Assembly (NCBI RefSeq): GCF_000337195.1
Contig: NZ_AOID01000051.1
Span: forward strand, 103,652 to 167,651
Origin: Natrinema versiforme JCM 10478
Lineage (GTDB): Archaea; Halobacteriota; Halobacteria; Halobacteriales; Natrialbaceae
Length of the DNA stretch: 64,000 bases
Direction of reading: 5' to 3'
The notes beneath the pieces are model-generated. The model was not told the DNA's origin and searched no databases. It was given only the letters and a program-made list of their open reading frames with translations. The position numbers and the translations under genes were made by a program. Position 1 is the stretch's first letter, and every line of letters starts with the position of its first letter. This document shows, piece after piece, positions 41,862 through 52,905 of the stretch.

Positions 41862-43615
41862 TATGCTGGCACCTCTTCGGCGAGTTTGTTACTAATGTCG
41901 TCTGCGAGTTCGTCTGCCTTGAATCGAACGCCCGTGTACTTGTTAATGCGTTTCACACGGGTAAGTACGTCGTGTTCGATCACGTCGGCGAACTGCCCGG
42001 TCGCGTTACACTCGACGACGACCGTCTCCTCGGCGGCCTCGATCTCCTCGGTCAGGTCCGGCCGCGGGAAGATATAGGGCACCGAGATGACGCGAACGTC
42101 GATCCCGTCGTCCTTGAGGTAATCGAGCGCTTCGATGAGCGCCCCCTCGTTCGACCCCCACGAGATGATAAGGTTGTCTGCGTCCGGGTCACCGAACTCG
42201 CGGTAGTCCCAGTCCTCGTTCTCTCGTGCGGTCTCGACCTTGCGGTTTCGCTTGTCGACCTGGTGGACGCGCTCGTCTTCTTCCTCGGTTCGGCGGCCGA
42301 GCTCGTCGTGCTCGAGGCCGGTGGACATGTGGGCGGCGTCGGTCGTGCCGGGGATGGCACGCGGGCTGACGCCGTCTTCGGTGACGGCGTGGGCGCGGAA
42401 GTGACCCTGTGCGTCGAGCCACTCGTCGACCTCGTCTTCGTCGACGAGTTTGCCGCGGTCGATCTCGACTTCGTCCATGTCGAAGGCTTCCGGCGGGAAC
42501 GTCTGCTCGGTGACCGACATCGCCAGATCCGAGACCAGGAAGACCGGCGTCTGGTACTTCTCGGCGAGGTTGAAGGCCTCGACCGTCTTCCAGAAACACT
42601 CGGTGATCGAGGTAGGGGCGACGACGAACCGCGGGACCTCGCCGTGGCCGCCGTACAGGGCCATATTGAGGTCGCCCTGTTCCTGTTTCGTCGGCATCCC
42701 CGTGGAGGGACCCGAGCGCTGGACGTCGGCGATAACCAGCGGCGTCTCGCTGGTCGCGACCAGTCCAAAGGTTTCGGTCATCAGGTCGATCCCAGCGCCG
42801 GATGTCGCGGTCATGGCTCGAGCACCAGCGCGTGCGCCGCCAAGTGCCATGTTGATCGCCGACAGCTCGTCTTCGGCCTGGACGACGTGGCCGCCGTAGT
42901 CCTCGATCCGTTCGGTCAGATACTCCATGATCGACGTCGCGGGCGTGATCGGATAGCCGGCGTAGAAGCGACAGCCGGCCGCGAGCGCGCCCATCCCGAT
43001 CGCCTCGTTCCCGTTGAGGAGGACGTAATCGTTGTCCGTCGTGTCGATGTTATAGCCGAGGCGGTCCAGGTCGTAGTTCTCCTGGACGTATTCCTGTCCC
43101 GCGCGGGCGGCTTCCTTGTTGTTCTCGACGATCTTCGAGCCCTTGCCGCCGAATCGCTTCTCGAGTGCCTCGTCGAGGTACTCGACGTCGAAACCGGTGA
43201 TCTCACACGCGGCACCGAGCGCGACGATGTTGCGCATGATCGCGCCGCCGGCCTCCTCGGCCAGCGACTTCAGCGGGACGTCAACCGCCGTCATCTCCTC
43301 GGGAATCTCGGCGTCCCACGAGCGCTCGCCGTCGTAGATGATGGCGCTGCCCTCGTGGAGTTCGTCCAAGTTCTCGTCGATCGTTCGCTGAGTGAGCGCG
43401 ACCAGGATGTCGAGTCGGTCGACGACGCTCTGGACCTTGTCGACGGAGGTCCGAATCTTGTAGGCCGTGTACCCGCCGCGGATTCGGGACGCGAAGTCTT
43501 TGGAGGTGAATACGTGTCGTCCGGCTCGAGCGAGTGCCTGAGCGAAGATCTTACCCGTGGAGTCGATGCCGTCCCCGGCCTCGCCTCCGACCGCCCAGTT
43601 GAGGTCCTCAGCCAT
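41861..43615 (-). CDS. korA: 2-oxoacid:ferredoxin oxidoreductase alpha subunit (gamma-alpha fusion)
   Basis: 584 residues. The N-terminus carries a gamma-type domain (GGEAGDGIDSTGKIFAQALA near residue 10), and the alpha region follows with FYAGYPITPATSIMEYL near residue 220 and QRSGPSTGMPTKQEQGDLNMALYG near residue 320. The gamma-alpha fusion is the haloarchaeal KorA form. Length and partner fit 2-oxoglutarate:ferredoxin oxidoreductase better than the pyruvate enzyme, but pure sequence cannot exclude the latter. Start at 43615, after a TATA-like box on the minus strand. First gene of the korAB operon. Confidence 0.9.
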   Translation of the reverse strand: MAEDLNWAVGGEAGDGIDSTGKIFAQALARAGRHVFTSKDFASRIRGGYTAYKIRTSVDKVQSVVDRLDILVALTQRTIDENLDELHEGSAIIYDGERSWDAEIPEEMTAVDVPLKSLAEEAGGAIMRNIVALGAACEITGFDVEYLDEALEKRFGGKGSKIVENNKEAARAGQEYVQENYDLDRLGYNIDTTDNDYVLLNGNEAIGMGALAAGCRFYAGYPITPATSIMEYLTERIEDYGGHVVQAEDELSAINMALGGARAGARAMTATSGAGIDLMTETFGLVATSETPLVIADVQRSGPSTGMPTKQEQGDLNMALYGGHGEVPRFVVAPTSITECFWKTVEAFNLAEKYQTPVFLVSDLAMSVTEQTFPPEAFDMDEVEIDRGKLVDEDEVDEWLDAQGHFRAHAVTEDGVSPRAIPGTTDAAHMSTGLEHDELGRRTEEEDERVHQVDKRNRKVETARENEDWDYREFGDPDADNLIISWGSNEGALIEALDYLKDDGIDVRVISVPYIFPRPDLTEEIEAAEETVVVECNATGQFADVIEHDVLTRVKRINKYTGVRFKADELADDISNKLAEEVPA

Positions 43616-43637
43616 GTTGTCCTGAGCCTTACCCCCC

Positions 43638-43643
43638 ATAAAT
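43638..43643 (-). promoter_or_regulatory. TATA-like box for korAB
   Basis: Minus-strand TTTATG centred 26 bases before the ATG of korA at 43615. The upstream gap of 273 bases to the flavin reductase is divergent and A+T-rich near 43710-43760. Confidence 0.55.
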
Positions 43644-43888
43644 GAAAAGGCTTCTGAAACCCCAACCGGCCGATTGAGACGACGACTGATATATTCGGCA
43701 GAGGCAAACACGACGATTAGTCGTTACTAATTGCGGAGGTGGTGGTATTACCAGAAAGAAACGGTGATGCGGAGAATTTGTAACTGACTTCCGAGTTACC
43801 GTTCGGCTTTCCGAATAGGTACGAAAGCCGACCCGTCCCCGGTAGCGGAACGGAACGCCTTTTCAATCAGCCGCCGAACGAATTCGAC

Positions 43889-44527
43889 ATGGAAGGGACG
43901 CCAGTCACCGTCGAATCAGTCAGCGAAGTCGGCCCCGATACCGTTACGCTCGAGCTCGCGACGCCCGACGGGTTCGATGCCTTGCCGGGACAGTTCGTCT
44001 TGCTCCGAGCGGCACCGGACGATGAGGTTCTCTCTCGTCACTACACGCTCTCGTCGCCGTCGGTCGGTGAAACGTTCGAACTCACCGTAGGCATCGATCC
44101 CGACGGCGACCTCTCGCCGTGGCTCGCGGCCCTCGAGGGCGGCGAAACCGTCCACGTCGACGGCCCGTTCGGTCGGATCACCTACGAGGGCGAGGACGAC
44201 GTCGTCGCGGTCGCCGGCGGCCCGGGGGTCGGCCCCGCCGTCGCGATCGCCGAAGCGGCCCACGACGCGGGACACGACGCCGTCGTGATCTATCAGGCTG
44301 ACGAGCCGGCCCACACCGAGCGCCTCGAGGCGCTCGCGGACGCGGGTGCGACGGTCGTCTTCGTCGATGGGGATGCGGACGACGAACTGGCGGACGCGAT
44401 CGCGACCCACCGCGAGGACGGCCAGCTGTACGCCTTCGGCTTCGACGGCTTCGTCACGGCCGTCGCCGACGCGATCGAGGATGACGGCGGCGACGCCGAC
44501 GACGCGCTGATCGAGAACTTCGGCTGA
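43889..44527 (+). CDS. Ferredoxin-NADP reductase-type flavoprotein
   Basis: 212 residues. FAD-binding barrel with RHYTLSSPS near residue 50 (the flavin RxYS motif) and a short NAD(P)-binding Rossmann half with GGPGVGPAVAIAEA near residue 110. Close to the small archaeal FNR/flavin reductase group without a ferredoxin domain. It could pass electrons between NAD(P)H and ferredoxin, which would suit the adjacent ferredoxin-reducing korAB (inference). Confidence 0.85.
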   Translation: MEGTPVTVESVSEVGPDTVTLELATPDGFDALPGQFVLLRAAPDDEVLSRHYTLSSPSVGETFELTVGIDPDGDLSPWLAALEGGETVHVDGPFGRITYEGEDDVVAVAGGPGVGPAVAIAEAAHDAGHDAVVIYQADEPAHTERLEALADAGATVVFVDGDADDELADAIATHREDGQLYAFGFDGFVTAVADAIEDDGGDADDALIENFG

Positions 44528-44587
44528 CGGCGCTGCCGGCGGCCCCGCTATCGGGCCGGGCTCGAGTCGGCGAGGACGGACTCGCTC

Positions 44588-45067
44588 TTACTCTCGAGGA
44601 TCCTCGGACAGTCCCAGTTTCACGAACGCGAGCGCCGCCCCCAGCAGCGCGGCGTTCTTCGCGAAGTGGAAGAATTCCTGTTGTCGCAGTTCGGGATCGT
44701 CGACCGACCAGAAGTCGTGCATCAGCGGTGTCGCGCCGACGAAAAAGGCCGCGACCGCGGCGGCCGACGCGGCGGGGACCCGCCACAGCGCCACGCCGAT
44801 CCCGCCGAACAGGAGCCCGCCGCTCGTCGCCGGCACCGACAGCGACGGCATCGGCGCGTTCTTCGACTCGGCGTACTGGACCCGCTCCTCGAGGTTCCGG
44901 AGGTTGTCCACCGCCATGAACGCGAGGACGGCACCGAACAGAACCCGTCCGAGTCGGAACGGCCCGCTCGAGGCGATCGAGTCCTCGTCAGTCGCCGTTC
45001 GATGGAGCGTTCCGCCCGCGCTGTCCTGTCTGTCCTGTCGCGTCTCGCGCTGGAAGGAGCTACGCAT
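44588..45067 (-). CDS. DoxX-family membrane protein
   Basis: 159 residues from the ATG at 45067. Four hydrophobic segments in the order usual for DoxX, with a tail of charged residues. The N-terminal 45 residues are soluble. DoxX proteins are linked to quinone/terminal oxidase function or stress, but the role here is not known. A GTG 34 codons upstream would add a basic leader, less likely. Confidence 0.7.
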   Translation of the reverse strand: MRSSFQRETRQDRQDSAGGTLHRTATDEDSIASSGPFRLGRVLFGAVLAFMAVDNLRNLEERVQYAESKNAPMPSLSVPATSGGLLFGGIGVALWRVPAASAAAVAAFFVGATPLMHDFWSVDDPELRQQEFFHFAKNAALLGAALAFVKLGLSEDPRE

Positions 45068-45172
45068 ACGGCGGCGTAGGCCCGCGACGGGTTTCAGTAC
45101 GGCCGTGACATTTGCGTGTCTCTCGAGCAGTGACAATCGCGGGAAATAACAGGTTAGAAACTGTGACAAAGG

Positions 45173-45180
45173 TGTTTATC
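45173..45180 (+). promoter_or_regulatory. TATA-like box for lipoprotein gene at 45203
   Basis: TGTTTATC centred 26 bases before the ATG at 45203, in the divergent gap with DoxX. Confidence 0.55.
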
Positions 45181-45202
45181 CCTCATCGTGGTGGGATGGT
45201 GT

Positions 45203-46162
45203 ATGCGCCGACGCGACCTCCTCGCCGGCACGACCGGTGCGATCTGTGGACTGGCCGGCTGTACGGGTTCGACGTTCGAACGGCTCCAGTCCGAACGCCC
45301 AGCCGCCGACGACGAGTCCGCCGACTCGAGCAGCGGAACGGGCCAAGACACTGGATCGGAAGCGGACGAGTCGATCGTCGTCGGCGACCCCGAGGAGGTG
45401 CCGTTCCCCGCCGCGCACCCGCCACACGAACTCGAGTTCCGGAACGAGGGAGAGACGGACCGCACGGTCTCCGTCGAGATCACGACTGACGGCGGCGATG
45501 GGAGTGAAGACGACAGCAGAGGTGACAGTGACGACGGAAACGACGACCGAGGCGATGACGCGTTGCTCGAGCGCGATCTCGACATCGCGGCGGGCGAAAC
45601 GCACCACCTCGTCCTCGTCGAGCCGCGGTCGTACACGGTTACGGTGATCACGAGTAGCGACGGCGGCGCGAGTCAGTCGACCGTGACCGACGGCGTCGAT
45701 CGGCGGCCGTTCGACTGTACCCGCTCGCGAACGAGCATCTCGCTCAGCGGAACCGGCGTGCAGACCGAATCGACCTCGGCCTCGATCCCCTGTCCGGTCC
45801 CCGAAGTCACGGATACATCGCTCGAGGCCGGCGAGGGGGTATGTGCGGGCCGGACCGACCGTGACGGCGCGACCGTCGAATTCGCGGGCGAAGCCGTGAT
45901 CGTCGACGGCGAGATCGGAACGCCGACGCCCTGCCACGAGGTATCGCTCGCGGACGCGACGTACGACGAGCGCCGCGACGTGCTCACCGTGCCCGTCGCC
46001 GTCGGCGAACAGGGAGCGGAGAACTGCATCGACTGTCTCGGCGTCGTCGACTACGAGGCACGGATCGACCTCGCGGGGCGCTATCCCGACCGCGTCGACG
46101 TGACCCATCGGAACCGCGACGAGGAGCAGCGGGTTACCGTCGCCGAGTATTCGGCGGACTGA
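45203..46162 (+). CDS. Tat-exported lipoprotein (hypothetical)
   Basis: 319 residues. Twin-arginine signal at the very start (MRRRDLLAGTTG) and a lipobox GLAGC near residue 20. An acidic Ser/Asp-rich stretch follows (residues 29-55), then about 250 residues of mixed strand-rich sequence with six cysteines, several possibly paired. No enzyme motif. It is one of several Tat lipoproteins in the window; exposed outside the cell membrane (inference). TATA-like box fits the start. Confidence 0.75.
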   Translation: MRRRDLLAGTTGAICGLAGCTGSTFERLQSERPAADDESADSSSGTGQDTGSEADESIVVGDPEEVPFPAAHPPHELEFRNEGETDRTVSVEITTDGGDGSEDDSRGDSDDGNDDRGDDALLERDLDIAAGETHHLVLVEPRSYTVTVITSSDGGASQSTVTDGVDRRPFDCTRSRTSISLSGTGVQTESTSASIPCPVPEVTDTSLEAGEGVCAGRTDRDGATVEFAGEAVIVDGEIGTPTPCHEVSLADATYDERRDVLTVPVAVGEQGAENCIDCLGVVDYEARIDLAGRYPDRVDVTHRNRDEEQRVTVAEYSAD

Positions 46163-46207
46163 CGATCGAAACCCGGCAGCAAATCGTTGCGGTTCCGGCG
46201 GCCCGAA

Positions 46208-46591
46208 TCAGTGCTCGACGAGTTCGATCAGAATCCCGCCGGTATCGCGCGGATGGAGGAACGCCACCGAGTGACCCCACGCGCCCGGTCGCGGCTCCTC
46301 GTCGATCAGCGTCACGTCGTGGCCGCGGACCGTCTCGAGGGCCGCCTCGAGGTCGTCCGTCGCGAGCGCGAGGTGGTGGACCCCCGCCCCGTTGTCCTCG
46401 AGATAGCGCGAAATCGTCCCCTCCTCGAGCGGCTCGAGCAGTTCGAAGTAGCCGTCGCCGCAGTCGAGGAAGACGACGCGCATGCCGTCGAACTCCTCCT
46501 CGTGGGCCACCTCGAGGCCGAAGAGGTCGCCGTACAGCGCCGCGAGGTCCTGTGCGTCGTCGGTCGCGATGCCGGCGTGATCGAAGTGCAT
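46208..46591 (-). CDS. mce: Methylmalonyl-CoA epimerase
   Basis: 127 residues. Glyoxalase-fold enzyme that interconverts the 2R and 2S forms of methylmalonyl-CoA in the propionate and 3-hydroxypropionate branches. FDHAGIATDD near residue 3 gives the first His ligand. GVHHLALATDDLEAAL near residue 70 gives the second, and ILIELVEH at the end gives the Glu and the last metal site. The mutase subunit lies on the same strand 2.6 kb away, separated by a sugar dehydrogenase gene. Confidence 0.93.
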   Translation of the reverse strand: MHFDHAGIATDDAQDLAALYGDLFGLEVAHEEEFDGMRVVFLDCGDGYFELLEPLEEGTISRYLEDNGAGVHHLALATDDLEAALETVRGHDVTLIDEEPRPGAWGHSVAFLHPRDTGGILIELVEH

Positions 46592-46711
46592 CGGCCCCTA
46601 CTCGGACCGACGGCCGTGTTATTGTTGTGATTTTTCGTGAGGCACCGCTGTCGGCCCCTCGCGACAGCATCGGAAAAAGAAGTCTCGAGTCCGCGCTCGT
46701 TGCTCGAGTCG

Positions 46712-48964
46712 TCAGGCGTCGTCGGCGGTCTCGTTGGTCTCGTTCATCTCGGTCGCCGTCTCGTTCGCGTCGGTTTCGTTACCGGCGGTTTCGTTGCCCT
46801 CGCCGTCACCGCCCATCTCCATCTCGCCAGGCGCCGACAGGGAGTCGCCCTCGCCCGGCGGGACGATCTGCATGACCGCGCCCGTGTCGCCTTCGGGGAC
46901 GCCCGCCTGGTTCGCGAGGATGTAGACGTTGCCGTCGGAATCCTGGCCGAACTGCCGGACGAAGTAGGGGAACGAGCCGTCCTCAGTGCCGGCGACCTGT
47001 AGCTCCTCCATGTCCCAGAGTTCGTCTCGGGGAACCTCCAGACCGCCACCGTTCTGGGCCATGCTCATGTCGTCGCCAGCCGTTTCGTTGGCCGCGTCCG
47101 TCTCATTAGCCATTCCCGTTTCGTTGGCCGCCTCGGTCTCGTTATCGAAGCCTTCGTCCTCGATGCCGCCTTCGCCGGCGGTCACGTTCGCGTCGCCGGT
47201 CTCGTTGTCGGCGATCGGCTCGTCCTGCGTGTCCTCGGTCGCGTTCTCGGGGACGTCCTGCCCCTCCGGCGACATCCCTTCGGTCTGGTTACCGCCACCG
47301 TTGCCGGCTGCCTCCTGCGCGCCACCGCTTGGCTCCGTCGCGGCGAGGAGTCGGCCTTGCGGGCTCTGTCGGGCGGGATCGGCCGTCCAGTCGCCGAAGA
47401 TGTACTTGCCGTTCAGTTCCTGGACGCCGTCGGCCTCGTAGACGTGGCCGCCGACGATCGCGATACCGACGATCTGGTCCTCGTAGACGTGTGGATACTC
47501 GACGATTGGATCCTGGAACTCCTGTCCGTCATAGGGCGGCTCGTCGGGGGCCGAGTTCGGACACTCCTCCGGCGGCTGGCCGGGCGTCTCCGGACTGAAA
47601 CAGTGTGTCCCTTCCTTGACGTTCCAGCCGTAGTTGCCGCCGGACTCGACGATGTCGACCTCCTCGAAGAGGTCCTGTCCGAGGTCGGCGACGTACATCC
47701 GGTCGTCGCTGTCGAACGAGACGCCGAACGGGTTCCGGAAGCCCCACGCGTAGTGTTCGGGGGCCGCCTCCTCGGAATCGACGAGCGGATTGTCGTCGGG
47801 AATCCCGTAGGGCCGATCCTCGCCCTCGCTATCGACATCGACTCGGAGGACGCTGCCGAGCAGGTTCTCGCTGACGTCCTGCCCGTTCCCGCCCTCGTTG
47901 CCGTCGTACCAGTCCTCGACGTGGCCCTCCATGTTGTCGTTCGCACCGCCACCGTCGCCCATCGGCACGTACAGGTAGCCGTCGGGTCCGAACGCCATCG
48001 GCCCCGAGTTGTGATTGTACTGGGGCTTCTGGAACTCCATGAGAACCCGTTCGGACTCGGGGTCCGCACTGCTCATGTCGTCGCTGGCCTGAAACTCCGA
48101 GACGACCTCGACGTGACTCCAGCCGTCGGGCGTCTCGTCGTTCGGCGGCGCGCTGTAGTGGACGAACAGCCGTCCGTTCTCCGCGAAGTCCGGATGGGGC
48201 TCTACGCCGAGCAGTCCCCGCTCGTCGTAGTCTTGGTTCTGATCCGCGTAGCCGCCCTCGAAGGTCCCGAGTTCGACCATCCGATCGCTGACGTCGAGGA
48301 ACGGCTCGTCCTGTAACCCGTCCTCGGTAACGAGCCACAACTCGCCGGTCTGGTCGGCGACCAAGTACTCCCCTTGCTCTTGGTCGGCGACCGCCATGTC
48401 CGTCGGCCCGGTCATGCCTTCCGCGATCGTCTGGACGCCGATCTCCGTTCCGGACTCGAAGAACCCGTCCATCCCGCCGGCCGCCTGCTCTCCGCCATCG
48501 CTGCCACTACTGACTTCGATGTCGCCGTTCATCGAGGGCCGGTGGGGCGCACAGTAGTACGTCGACATCTCGCTCGTCGCCTCGAACTCGAGCGTCTGGG
48601 TCTCGCCCTGCGAACTCATGATCTCGGTCGACTCGAGTTCCTCGCCGTCCTCGCTCTCGATGACGACGTTGTGCGGGGAGCCGTCTAAGTTCTCCCACGT
48701 GAGTTCGTACGTGGTTCCTTCCTCGAGTTCCAGCGTCGGGTTCGTCTCGTCCGCGATCGGCTCGGGTGCGACGCCCTGCCAACCGCTGACCTCGCCGCCG
48801 AGTTCGATCGATTGGGAGTCGAACTGTGCGAGGCCGAGGCCGCTCAGTCCGGCGACGCCGCCCACCGCCGCGGCCGCCTGAAGGACGCGCCGCCGCGACG
48901 TCGCTCGATTACTCTCGGTCGCGTTCGATACGGGTGTCGATCGCTCGGTCGGATTATCGCTCAC
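46712..48964 (-). CDS. Cupredoxin-sugar dehydrogenase fusion with N-glycosylation-rich insert
   Basis: 750 residues. Twin-arginine signal near residues 23-30 (SRRRVLQA). Residues 50-155 are a halocyanin-like cupredoxin with copper ligands H98, C138, H141 and M145. Residues 175-540 and 640-705 form a glucose/sorbosone-dehydrogenase (PQQ-type) propeller. A low-complexity insert (545-640) and the C-terminal tail (720-750) carry 13 N-x-S/T sequons, mostly NET (for example N587, N608, N614, N620, N626 and N724, N729, N734, N741, N744). An exported enzyme linking sugar oxidation to a fused copper centre seems likely; PQQ use is assumed from the family. Lies between mce and the mutase gene. Confidence 0.85.
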   Translation of the reverse strand: MSDNPTERSTPVSNATESNRATSRRRVLQAAAAVGGVAGLSGLGLAQFDSQSIELGGEVSGWQGVAPEPIADETNPTLELEEGTTYELTWENLDGSPHNVVIESEDGEELESTEIMSSQGETQTLEFEATSEMSTYYCAPHRPSMNGDIEVSSGSDGGEQAAGGMDGFFESGTEIGVQTIAEGMTGPTDMAVADQEQGEYLVADQTGELWLVTEDGLQDEPFLDVSDRMVELGTFEGGYADQNQDYDERGLLGVEPHPDFAENGRLFVHYSAPPNDETPDGWSHVEVVSEFQASDDMSSADPESERVLMEFQKPQYNHNSGPMAFGPDGYLYVPMGDGGGANDNMEGHVEDWYDGNEGGNGQDVSENLLGSVLRVDVDSEGEDRPYGIPDDNPLVDSEEAAPEHYAWGFRNPFGVSFDSDDRMYVADLGQDLFEEVDIVESGGNYGWNVKEGTHCFSPETPGQPPEECPNSAPDEPPYDGQEFQDPIVEYPHVYEDQIVGIAIVGGHVYEADGVQELNGKYIFGDWTADPARQSPQGRLLAATEPSGGAQEAAGNGGGNQTEGMSPEGQDVPENATEDTQDEPIADNETGDANVTAGEGGIEDEGFDNETEAANETGMANETDAANETAGDDMSMAQNGGGLEVPRDELWDMEELQVAGTEDGSFPYFVRQFGQDSDGNVYILANQAGVPEGDTGAVMQIVPPGEGDSLSAPGEMEMGGDGEGNETAGNETDANETATEMNETNETADDA

Positions 48965-49213
48965 GACAGCGCCGTCGGGTGAGACGAGAATAAACGGAAC
49001 CGACCGTTCCCTCGAGTTCTCCGCTCAACAGTGGCTTGTCCACAAACCGAACGAAGGCGGCGACCGTAAAACGATCTTACTCGGGACGCATAACAATATT
49101 ACGCGACGCTAACATGCTGTTCATCAGTACCGAACGGTCCGGCGATCGACGGCCGCCGCCGTTCGGGAGCAGCCAGGCCGATCCGTCATTTCCAACCCCG
49201 GTCGCCTCGAGGG

Positions 49214-50896
<1,683 letters not shown>

Positions 50897-50983
50897 TATG
50901 GTTATCGTAGACCGGCCGGGGCTTCAACTTTGATGAACACGTCAAGCTTTCCCGTTCGCCTCGCCGGGACGTTGGAAATCGTC

Positions 50984-51328
50984 TCAGACGGTGTCCTCGG
51001 GGTCGTGTTTGTCGGCCATCCGCGACGCCTCCTCGGCGTAGCGCTCCCGCGTCGCCGGATCGTCGACGGTGCCGAGCGCGTCCGTCGAGACCCGGAGACT
51101 CGCCTTCGTCTCTCGAGCGGGGCCGGTAAAGCTCGTGAGCGCTCGCTCGCGGCGGTGGTACCGGCTGCCGTCTGCGGTCGCGTAGACGAGGATGACGAGA
51201 TTGAGTTCGTCGTCCCCGTAGGTTCGTTCGACGAGCCAGACGCGCACCGCGTCGTCCTCGCCGTCGGCTGATTCGCCGCCCTCGATCGTCGAATCAGATT
51301 CGTTCGAAGTAATGACTGTCACTCGCAT
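50984..51328 (-). CDS. Hypothetical acidic protein
   Basis: 114 residues from the ATG at 51328; a GTG at 51334 would add two. Mixed alpha/beta sequence (VRVWLVERTYGDDELNLVILVYATADGSRY) with no motif that I recognise, and no membrane segment. Located between the mutase gene and a small membrane protein encoded on the other strand. Gap to the mutase start is 87 bases. Confidence 0.55.
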   Translation of the reverse strand: MRVTVITSNESDSTIEGGESADGEDDAVRVWLVERTYGDDELNLVILVYATADGSRYHRRERALTSFTGPARETKASLRVSTDALGTVDDPATRERYAEEASRMADKHDPEDTV

Positions 51329-51369
51329 CGCCACTGCCGCTTTTGTCTCGAGGCGTCGACGACCCGTCT

Positions 51370-51642
51370 ATGACCGGGGATTCGTCGGGACCGTCGGAGT
51401 CGGGGCTGCCGGAGCCGTCGAGGCGGGCGGACGACACGGGCGACCGCCGCCGCGCCGCCCGCTACGTCGCGCCGTTTCTGGCCCTTGGACTGCTGAACCT
51501 CGGACTCCTGCTGCGCTGGGGACTGGACCCGCTGTGGGCCTTCGCGATCCTCCCGCCGATGCTCTTCCTCTCGGGAATCGGCTGGGTTGCGTTCCGCCAC
51601 GGCTTCGACCAGCGACTCGCCGGAGCGGGGTCGGACCGGTGA
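51370..51642 (+). CDS. Small membrane protein with two TM segments (hypothetical)
   Basis: 90 residues. A charged, proline- and serine-rich N-terminus of about 37 residues is followed by two adjacent hydrophobic helices (APFLALGLLNLGLLL and WAFAILPPMLFLSGIGW). Unknown function; the small hairpin-like topology occurs in many haloarchaeal proteins. ATG at 51370 chosen as the in-frame Met nearest the conserved part. Confidence 0.6.
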   Translation: MTGDSSGPSESGLPEPSRRADDTGDRRRAARYVAPFLALGLLNLGLLLRWGLDPLWAFAILPPMLFLSGIGWVAFRHGFDQRLAGAGSDR

Positions 51643-51675
51643 GGCGGACCGAACGACCGGTGTCATCCGCATCGG

Positions 51676-52260
51676 TTACCGGCCCGTGTCGTACTTGTAC
51701 GTGGCCGAGTCGGGGTCGATACCGAAGTCCTCCGGCGACTCCTCGTCGCCCGTCTCGTCGCGTCCCTCCGGCGCGCGCTTGAACGCCTCCCGGAGCCGGT
51801 CGGGCATCCGGAACTCGTCGACGTCGATCGTCAGCGGCACCGCGTCCGGATCGGAGCCCTCCCGTTTGTCCTCGAGGCGCTCTTGTAAGACTGCCGGCAG
51901 TTCGGACTCGTCGATCCGCTGGAAGCCGAACTGGGCGAGGTATGCACCCGCGCCGGTCAGGACGAAGACCGTCTCGAACCCCTGATCCCCGGCGTACTCG
52001 ACGAGCCGTTCGACGATGTGGGCCCCGACGCCCTGTTCGCGCCAGCCCTCGAGGACGCCGATGCTGGTCAGTTCACAGACGGAGTCGCCGTCGTCGGTCT
52101 TGTGGACGCGGATGCGGCCGAACCCGGCCTTCTCGCCGGATTCCTCGTCGATGGCGACGACGTAGTCGCGGGAGCGAAACGCCGTCTCGTCGAGTCCCAT
52201 CGACTCGATGTGATCCAGCAACCAGACCTCTTCCCTGTTTTTCGCGTCCCGCACGTACAT
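51676..52260 (-). CDS. GNAT acetyltransferase
   Basis: 194 residues. N-acetyltransferase fold with an acetyl-CoA loop in GVLEGWREQGVGAHIVERL near residue 75. It lacks the N-terminal HTH of the other two GNAT proteins in this window. The C-terminal part after residue 140 is acidic and possibly disordered. Substrate unknown. The ATG at 52260 starts the conserved YVRDAKNREEVWLLD segment. Confidence 0.8.
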   Translation of the reverse strand: MYVRDAKNREEVWLLDHIESMGLDETAFRSRDYVVAIDEESGEKAGFGRIRVHKTDDGDSVCELTSIGVLEGWREQGVGAHIVERLVEYAGDQGFETVFVLTGAGAYLAQFGFQRIDESELPAVLQERLEDKREGSDPDAVPLTIDVDEFRMPDRLREAFKRAPEGRDETGDEESPEDFGIDPDSATYKYDTGR

Positions 52261-52379
52261 GATTCGACGTAGGACGTGTGCAGCCAAAAGGGTTTGTGGG
52301 TTGCCAGTATCTCGTCACTGGCGCGCTGCTTCCGTTCTGTCGGTGCCTTCGATCACGTCTCGCCCCACTCCCCATGCCT

Positions 52380-52500
52380 ATTTGGATATTTCGCCACTAC
52401 TGAGATAATATCCCATCATTCGTTCTACTTTCTACCCATATAGACCATTACTAGGCCAAATATATAGGGAGAAGGAAATATATGGGCAAGACTTTTGACC
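52380..52500. promoter_or_regulatory. A+T-rich upstream region of the zinc-ribbon gene
   Basis: About 120 bases with repeated TATA-like strings (TATTTGGATATTTC, AGATAATATCCC, AAATATATAGGG, GAAATATATG) in an otherwise G+C-rich region. Several alternative promoters or a regulator-binding zone are possible. The segment CGCCACTACTGAGATAAT resembles CGCCACTATTGGAGCTAT at about 20398. Confidence 0.45.
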
Positions 52501-52524
52501 CCCCGTGTTGGTTGTTATCATACA

Positions 52525-52794
52525 ATGGCCGAATGCGAACGCTGCGGCGACGAGGTCGCTCGACGCTTTACGCACCGAACCCGAACCGAGACCATGACGC
52601 ACAGACGGTCCCAGCACGTGTGTGCGGCGTGTCATCCGTCTCTCCCCGACTCGCTCGAGGAAGAGCGATCGTCGGATCGGGTCGTCGCCGACGGCGGCAC
52701 CCTCGCAACTGACTGTCCGGTCTGTTCCGGATACACGGTACCAGACGGCGAATCAGACGTCTGCGTCGACTGCGGGTGGACTACCGTCCGGTAG
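52525..52794 (+). CDS. Small double zinc-ribbon protein (hypothetical)
   Basis: 89 residues. CERC and CAAC in the first 40 residues and CPVC and CVDC in the last 30 form two possible zinc sites. Acidic. The family is not recognised; small multi-CxxC proteins in haloarchaea often act in RNA or protein contacts. The upstream region 52380-52500 is unusually A+T-rich with several TATA-like strings (GAAATATATG near 52476). Confidence 0.65.
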   Translation: MAECERCGDEVARRFTHRTRTETMTHRRSQHVCAACHPSLPDSLEEERSSDRVVADGGTLATDCPVCSGYTVPDGESDVCVDCGWTTVR

Positions 52795-52905
52795 CGGCGA
52801 GCGATCCGCAATCGTGGATCGAGCGGTTCCGCCAGTCGGGAACCGAAAATCGCCCTAACAACGTAGCCCGGGTACACAATCCGGTCGACTGATTATTCAG
52901 CGGTC

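Noticed and set aside
41972..43645. 557-residue plus-strand open frame
   Set aside because: Lies antisense to korA. Only korA shows family motifs and normal amino-acid composition.
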